The notes below the pieces were generated by a model. The model was not told the DNA's origin, did no database searches, and was given only the letters and a program-made list of their open reading frames with translations. A stretch of DNA of 64,000 bases from Zygaena filipendulae (Eukaryota > Arthropoda > Insecta > Lepidoptera > Zygaenidae), in NCBI GenBank assembly GCA_907165275.2, contig OU015652.1:6029001-6093000 (forward strand). Reading direction: 5' to 3'. This document shows, piece by piece, positions 23,791-64,000 of this stretch (position 1 is the stretch's first letter; every line of letters starts with the position of its first letter). Both the position numbers and the translations under genes were made by a program.

Positions 23791-25682
23791 AGTTGAAAAT
23801 GTATCGTTATAGTGGTAAAAATTCAAAATTTTCTTTGCACTCAAATTATTGTAATAATTATTAATATTTTTAATAAAGATACTTCTAACCCGGTGCGACA
23901 TAAAATATTTCTTTTATATCAGATCTTTTAGATCTTTTCTCAGCTTCGTCTTTATGATAAAGTAGGAAGTGTCGGGAATCGGCATATATTATGCTTTTTC
24001 AAAGAATTACACATTAGATACCTACCTATCGTTCTCAGGTTTATTGGCAATATTATTAGTTGATATTTTAGCTAAGCCGATACTGATTACGACAACACGG
24101 CACAGGTATTTTAGTGGAGAAGAAAGAATACGGACCGTATTAGGGCGTAACCTCCGAATGCCATTAATTCATATTTACTGCTCTCGCATTTATGAAACAT
24201 TAAAGTTTATGAGAAGGTAGAAAGGCTGCAAGCATATTCTAATAACGCCGCTTAGTTTATAGGACACTGTATACCTTAATTACCTACCCTATACCTACAG
24301 TTGATTTATGTCAGTAGTTATTGAAATAATATCTCGTGTCCCTATAATTTTAAGAAATGAACTTACTTATACATAGATATTTATGTATTTAAAATATGGA
24401 GTTGAATACTGATGTAAATCAAAAATATACTTCTGTATAACATAAATAAATGAAATTGTTGGGAACTCAAAAATACGTAGTGACGTTTTTTTTGAATAAA
24501 CTATCAATAGGTATTACGAAAATGATGAGGTATTTATAAACTTTGTCATCTATTTTTTTTATAAATATAGTAGGTCGCCCGAAATTTTTATTGCAATATT
24601 AAGCATAATAATTTTGACTCTCATTAGGTATTACCGCCTTAATGTAAGCTCTCACGAGTAGATAGAATCTTTAATTAAAATGATGCTAATGATTTCACTA
24701 CTTTTTATATCATGAAGAAAAACATTAGAACTCTTCTTGATCTCTTTCGGGCGCTTTCATCATTGTTTTGATAATTATACTTGACCATTGAGAGACCATT
24801 GATCGTTGCTTATGCTCGTTATCTTGATAAAAAAACAAAAAAAAAAATCTTCGGCCATTTTTGTTTTCTCATTGCAAAAAATCACATCAACCCGTTGCTT
24901 TCATAAACAACCCACGACCTACAGCTCACATAAAAGAAAAACGAGCAAACAAAATGTTAGTTGGACAGGTACAGACTACTGACGATGGTAAAACTAACAT
25001 CACTACCTATTGAATATTTCATTTTATGTTTTCGACATTAACGTGATTTTGAACGAATCCAGATTGTTTATTCCATTGACTAGATCCATGTTCCAACACG
25101 TTTGATATTCAAATTATTTCAGAATTGACCTTCTGTATAAGTTATAGATACTTAGGTATATACGTGTGATGTGTTATCAAAACTGATTAAGTACTATCTA
25201 TATTTTCTGCACGCCCATACTCACTTTCGAATTTCGTTAGGACTAGCTTTTACATGTCCCCTGCAGGGCATTATATAACTTTTGTTGCTATATCATATTT
25301 CAATTTCAATCAGAAAAATAGCGATTTTATGGTTAATTAATCATAATTTAGCCACCTTCAACTTTTGAAGTAATGTTTATTTTGGAAGATTGCTAGATAT
25401 TGTTGGTGTCTAAACGTGCATAATATTAAAATCACGAAACCACCATGTTTTATGATAGCAACCGAAAAATGATTGAAACAAACGTTACATAATAGCCCCT
25501 CTGGTTAACGCTTGGAAAACTAAGGAACGGAATCGTTATGTCACGGGGTCACTTTCTATTGGACGATTTTAAGTGAACATTGTGACGTGCCGATTCGTTT
25601 CTATGAGTTAACGATTGTAGATTGTCAACTTGGCTAAGAAGGCTATGCAGTTTCGCGCATGCGAAATTTGAGATTTTTTATA
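23791..25682. other. AT-rich, nothing recognised
   Basis: An 83-codon frame at 23,969 has no domain features. Confidence 0.45.
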
Positions 25683-25918
25683 TGGACGCAGATAAGCAAT
25701 AACATGTTAACCCACAAACTTAAGTTATTGATTCAGAACGATTTATTGAGAGTTAGGGAACATTTTTTTGTTATGTGTTTACCTTATTACATTACTTAAA
25801 TATGTAACTAAATATTTAACATAAAAAATATTGACAAAAAAGGCTCTAAACTTTTAAAACACGATTTTCTCAAAATTTCTCCAGTGTGGGTTATCACACT
25901 ATTGCTTATCTATGTCCA
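25683..25918. mobile_element. MITE family X, copy 1 (236 bp)
   Basis: Terminal inverted repeats tggacgcagataagcaata and tggacatagataagcaata, then a body shared with 41,344-41,582. Flanked by TA on both sides. No coding capacity. Confidence 0.8.
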
Positions 25919-26061
25919 TATGGAAAGTTAACTGTCAAGTTTTATTCAAATCCGTCGAGTAGGTAGTCACGTAGCGCGAGTAAGGGGAGAGGGGGGACTC
26001 TGTAACCTCCGGCTATACCAATAGCTCTTGAGTGGTTGTTATTCTATCTAATATTATAAAA

Positions 26062-26303
26062 TAACGACCGCACTCAGAGTCGTTTGATGATTAATTAATT
26101 TTAAGTAAAGATTTTAAAACAAAACTGCCACACTCTGAGATGTTCATTTAATTAATGTTAATTGGCATATAACTAAATTTAACTTAATTAGTTAAATGAC
26201 AATTAACATTATAATTTAGAAAAGGTATTTGAGTACGGCAGTAGTGTTTTTAAAATATTATTTAAAATTAAGTAATCATTAAAACGACTGACTACTGCCG
26301 TTA
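26062..26303. mobile_element. Foldback MITE family Y, copy 1
   Basis: Arms begin taacgaccgcactcagagt and, from the other end, ataacggcagtagtcagtc; inner parts share gattacttaatttt and ttaatgttaattggca-type palindromic sequence. Related to 44,156-44,398 but more diverged. Confidence 0.7.
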
Positions 26304-26339
26304 TAGGTATTGTAAATGCGAATGTAAGCTCATTTGTGA

Positions 26340-26470
26340 CGTTTTCACAACTTAAGTACCTACTCAACTAATCATCGTGATATTTTGCATAGCCGTTGTC
26401 AGGGGTACAGAAAAGGACATATTGTACTTTTTAACGGAGTTTCTGCGAGATTCTCAAAATTAACCATACT
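26340..26470 (+). mobile_element. Lep1-like Helitron fragment
   Basis: Has atcatcgtgatattttgcat, gttgtcaggggtacag and aaaggacata; the hairpin and CTAG end are missing. Confidence 0.5.
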
Positions 26471-26514
26471 TACTGTCAAATAAAATATATTTATTAGTAC
26501 GAAAGTTCTTGAGT

Positions 26515-26690
26515 GGCGACCACGAACCATCAACCAACGGGTAGGCCCGCTACAAGACTGATGAATTGTTGAAGGTCACGGGACGCCATTGGATATACGT
26601 GATGCGCAGGATCAGTCGTTGTGGTGATCCTTGGAGGAGGCCTATGTCCAGCAGTAGACACGTTTTGCCTGATATGATGATAATTTAATT
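26515..26690 (+). pseudogene. Decayed LINE reverse-transcriptase C-terminus and 3' end
   Basis: Reads, across several stops and a frame shift, EWRPRT..., AQDQSLW and SLEEAYVQQ, the typical C-terminal tail of lepidopteran non-LTR retrotransposons, followed by a short tgatgat-type end. This is a 5'-truncated dead copy just upstream of Elk exon 1. Confidence 0.65.
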
Positions 26691-26821
26691 AGTATGTCTA
26701 GGTACTAGGTAGGTATGGTAGTGCAGATGCTTGCCTCTCCCTCAGAGCAAGCGGCGCCCAAGGTTTATAGTTAATTACTCTAGGGTTCAGACAATAAATG
26801 GTTATCTATCTATACTTAGGT

Positions 26822-27130
26822 ATAATAAAATAGTAGAGAGGTCAATTCTGTATATTGAATATACATTAAAAATTCATATTGGAGGATAATGGTGATCGAT
26901 ACTGATGCCAAAAATGCAATCAGTAAATTTTTTGTCTATCTGTTTGTCTGTATGTGCACGCATGGGTCAAAAACTACTGAAAGTTTAACCAAACTTGCTA
27001 CGATTGTAGTCCTTACTCCTGGGAAGGTTATAGGCTATTATAACATAACGCTAAGACACATAGGAGCTGAGCAGTGACGATAAATTTGAAGCAAGTCGGA
27101 TGAAAATGCGCTTATCCTCGCATGCACGTT
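26822..27130 (+). repeat. Dispersed repeat, subfamily B head, copy 1
   Basis: Shares tggtgatcgatactgatgcc, aaaaatgcaatcagtaa, gtgcacgcatgggtcaaaaa and gacgataaatttgaagcaag with 42,410-42,720. The first part (tcaattctgtatattgaa) resembles the start of the Helitron at 9,247. Confidence 0.65.
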
Positions 27131-27179
27131 GATCATACACCAAAAGTATGTATTACAAAGATAATAATCCTTACACAAT

Positions 27180-27340
27180 AGTCTTTATAAATAAAAATGA
27201 ATGTTTGTATTTCTGTCCTCTATGCGTTTCGAAACCATTGGTCCGATTGTGATGAAACTTTGGTGGGTTGTTCTGCCTGCGTCCACAAAGGTTCCTGATC
27301 CCAAAACTCACGCGGGTGAAACCGCGGGGCACAGCTAGTA
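27180..27340 (+). mobile_element. Lep1-like Helitron just upstream of Elk exon 1
   Basis: Begins aataaaaatgaatgtttg, has ggtccgattgtgatgaaact and cctgcgtccacaaagg, and ends cacgcgggtgaaaccgcgg, CACAGCTAG|T, 99 bp before the Elk start codon. Confidence 0.7.
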
Positions 27341-27414
27341 TCTAATAAACTTTTTGTTATTACAGTCACATTATGAGTTGTTTATGGTGGTTTGCCGCAG
27401 GTGGTGGGTGGTGA

Positions 27415-62367
<34,953 letters not shown>

Positions 62368-62452
62368 GTGATTACAAAATTATTCCAATATTGTATTAAT
62401 TGTTACATTTTACATAACGTGCTGCTCATTAGTTGTTAGAACTACATTTATA

Positions 62453-62458
62453 AATAAA
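62453..62458 (+). terminator. Candidate Elk polyadenylation signal
   Basis: AATAAA, overlapping further AATAAA/AATATA-like A-rich repeats, 86 bp after the Elk stop. It is the first canonical signal downstream. Other A/T-rich signals follow to 62,600, so the 3' UTR end is uncertain. Confidence 0.45.
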
Positions 62459-64000
62459 TAATATATCGAATTTCTACAATACATCATATTATTAAGTTTA
62501 TAAATAACAATCAGTCTTGATACTAATTTTATGTGGCTGACGTGATTATATTTTGTTTTGTGATATTGTCTATATTTTCTTTATAATTTATTTTTTTTGT
62601 TTTTGTTAATTAACGTTAACTGTCAACGATATAGTATTTGTCATCTATTTATGATTACCAAAACAAAACTTTACAGACAGAGGTTTAGAGACAGAAATCA
62701 TTTATAATATTATTAATATACTTACCTTATATTAATATTATGTACATATCAGGTTAAATTAACTGTCATATCGTTAGCTTGAAATTTCTAGTCACTGTTT
62801 AGGTCCTTAGAATATAAAATTTTAACCAAGAAGACGTAGCAACCGACGTGGCAGAGGAGGTGAGGGGAAGGTCACCTACTTAAAATTGCACCGTGTCATT
62901 TCACATTTGTCACAACTAAGAAAATACAAAAGTAACATACCTATAAACTACATATCATCAGTACATCGCTGGGTATAAGCAGTGTTCTCGTTATTTTGGT
63001 GTAAGACCTTTTGGTTAATTAAAGTTTAAGGTGCAATGAGCTGGGACATTTATCTATTTGTTTATTTTAAAACCTTGGGTATCTAGAATCAAGTTTTTAT
63101 TTAAAAACTGTACTTACTAACCTAAAAAGTGGTAGGTATACAGTCAATTTGCAATCGGAACCAAAGCTATGAGCAACATTTCAGCTCCATTGGTCACCGA
63201 GAAATGACCGAACACGGCGCGCGGCGTGTGCAACACGCGATTACACGTTTTGAAAAATAATGTGTTCACGGTCCGACGCTTCGTAAGTACCTACCTACAG
63301 ACAACATTAGAAATATTATGTAGTCACTTTCGACAGTCATTGAGTCTTAAAGCAATACTGACAAAGTATAACGACAGATAACTGTGTTTATAATATTATT
63401 TAATATTTTTAAAACTGATTGTACCTACCTACGGCGTGCGCTCATACAACGAGCAATGAAGGAAGGAATTTTGTCCCGGAAGCTCGACTATCAGGTTCAT
63501 AGAGTGTAGAGTTCCTTGCGTGACGTTGAACACCGACAATAGCAGTAGGTAGTAGCTTAGAGAACGCCATTCCGACAATGGTGCCAAATGCCAATCTATT
63601 GGTTACCTAAGAGTATTATAATATTAAGCTGTAATATTAAAAAACCTTGATTTATTATTTATATAATATCAGTCAACATTTTATCTTTTTTATATTATAT
63701 ATCTAGAGAAATAAGAAAAAAATGCACTTAAGGTAGATATAGGTATATACCTATTTAAGAAATATCTATATTATACAGAGTGTACCGAAGGTTAAACGAG
63801 GGACTTGTTCAAGGAATCCTATACAATGGGTACCTATACCGGTATCTGAATATTTGATTCTCGTCCCGAATATCTAAAAAACACATAACTTAATTTTTTT
63901 TACCTGAATTCTACAATGAAATACATTATTATTCAAGAAAACTACATAGGTAAATGCGCAAGAATTAGACGTGCTTTAAAGTATACCTACTGTTTTTCTT
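62459..64000. other. Elk 3' flank, nothing recognised
   Basis: AT-rich; the true 3' UTR end is not visible. Patches at 63,200 and 63,430-63,600 are GC-richer, without coding features. Confidence 0.5.

Noticed and set aside
23969..24220. Frame of 83 codons with a hydrophobic stretch
   Set aside because: AT-rich chance frame without splice signals or a known domain.

Overview
The window is A+T-rich animal nuclear DNA from an insect, almost certainly a moth or butterfly (Lepidoptera). The evidence is one long, intron-rich, fully conserved insect gene in a sea of short non-autonomous Helitrons of the lepidopteran Lep1 type (3' end: GC-rich hairpin, then CTAG and a T), plus foldback MITEs, a Tc1/mariner deletion derivative and decayed LINE tails. 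The species cannot be named from the sequence alone. No bacterial, CRISPR, tRNA or rRNA features were seen.

The one host gene I can support is Elk, the Eag-like voltage-gated potassium channel (KCNH3/4/8 class), on the + strand from 27,439 to 62,367. Fifteen coding exons join without a frame break into a predicted protein of 1,053 residues: PAS cap and PAS domain (exons 1-3), linker (4), S1-S4 (5-7), S5, pore with GFG filter and S6 (7-9), C-linker and cyclic-nucleotide-binding-homology domain (9-12), coiled coil and cytoplasmic tail (13-15). Intron 1 is 15.7 kb; the last twelve exons lie within 8.2 kb.

Region by region. 1-1,879: AT-rich with Helitron 3' ends. 1,880-7,605: an LTR retrotransposon with two identical 555-bp LTRs and a TATA target duplication but no gag or pol; its interior holds an array of small hairpins whose stems change while staying complementary. 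7,606-27,400: Helitrons, a 595-bp mariner derivative (11,976-12,570), several foldback elements and a LINE remnant. 27,439-43,228: Elk exon 1 and intron 1, which contains a GC-rich island with a perfect palindromic ecdysone-response-type site (28,839-28,851) and a 4.9-kb head-to-tail array of five minus-strand Helitrons with 1, 2, 1, 3 and 1 internal repeat units (29,927-34,868). 43,229-57,546: Elk exons 2-9 with MITE-rich introns. 57,547-60,256: intron 9, occupied by a Helitron that keeps an open helicase-only reading frame and is directly followed by a second Helitron ending 35 bp before exon 10. 60,257-62,367: Elk exons 10-15. 62,368-64,000: 3' UTR and flank.

The most interesting signals are the covarying hairpin array, the gene-less LTR element that carries it, the Helitron concatemer with its internal-unit periodicity, and the free-standing Helitron helicase frame in the Elk intron. 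All exon borders were worked out by hand from splice signals, phase and family conservation; no alignment or database search was run.
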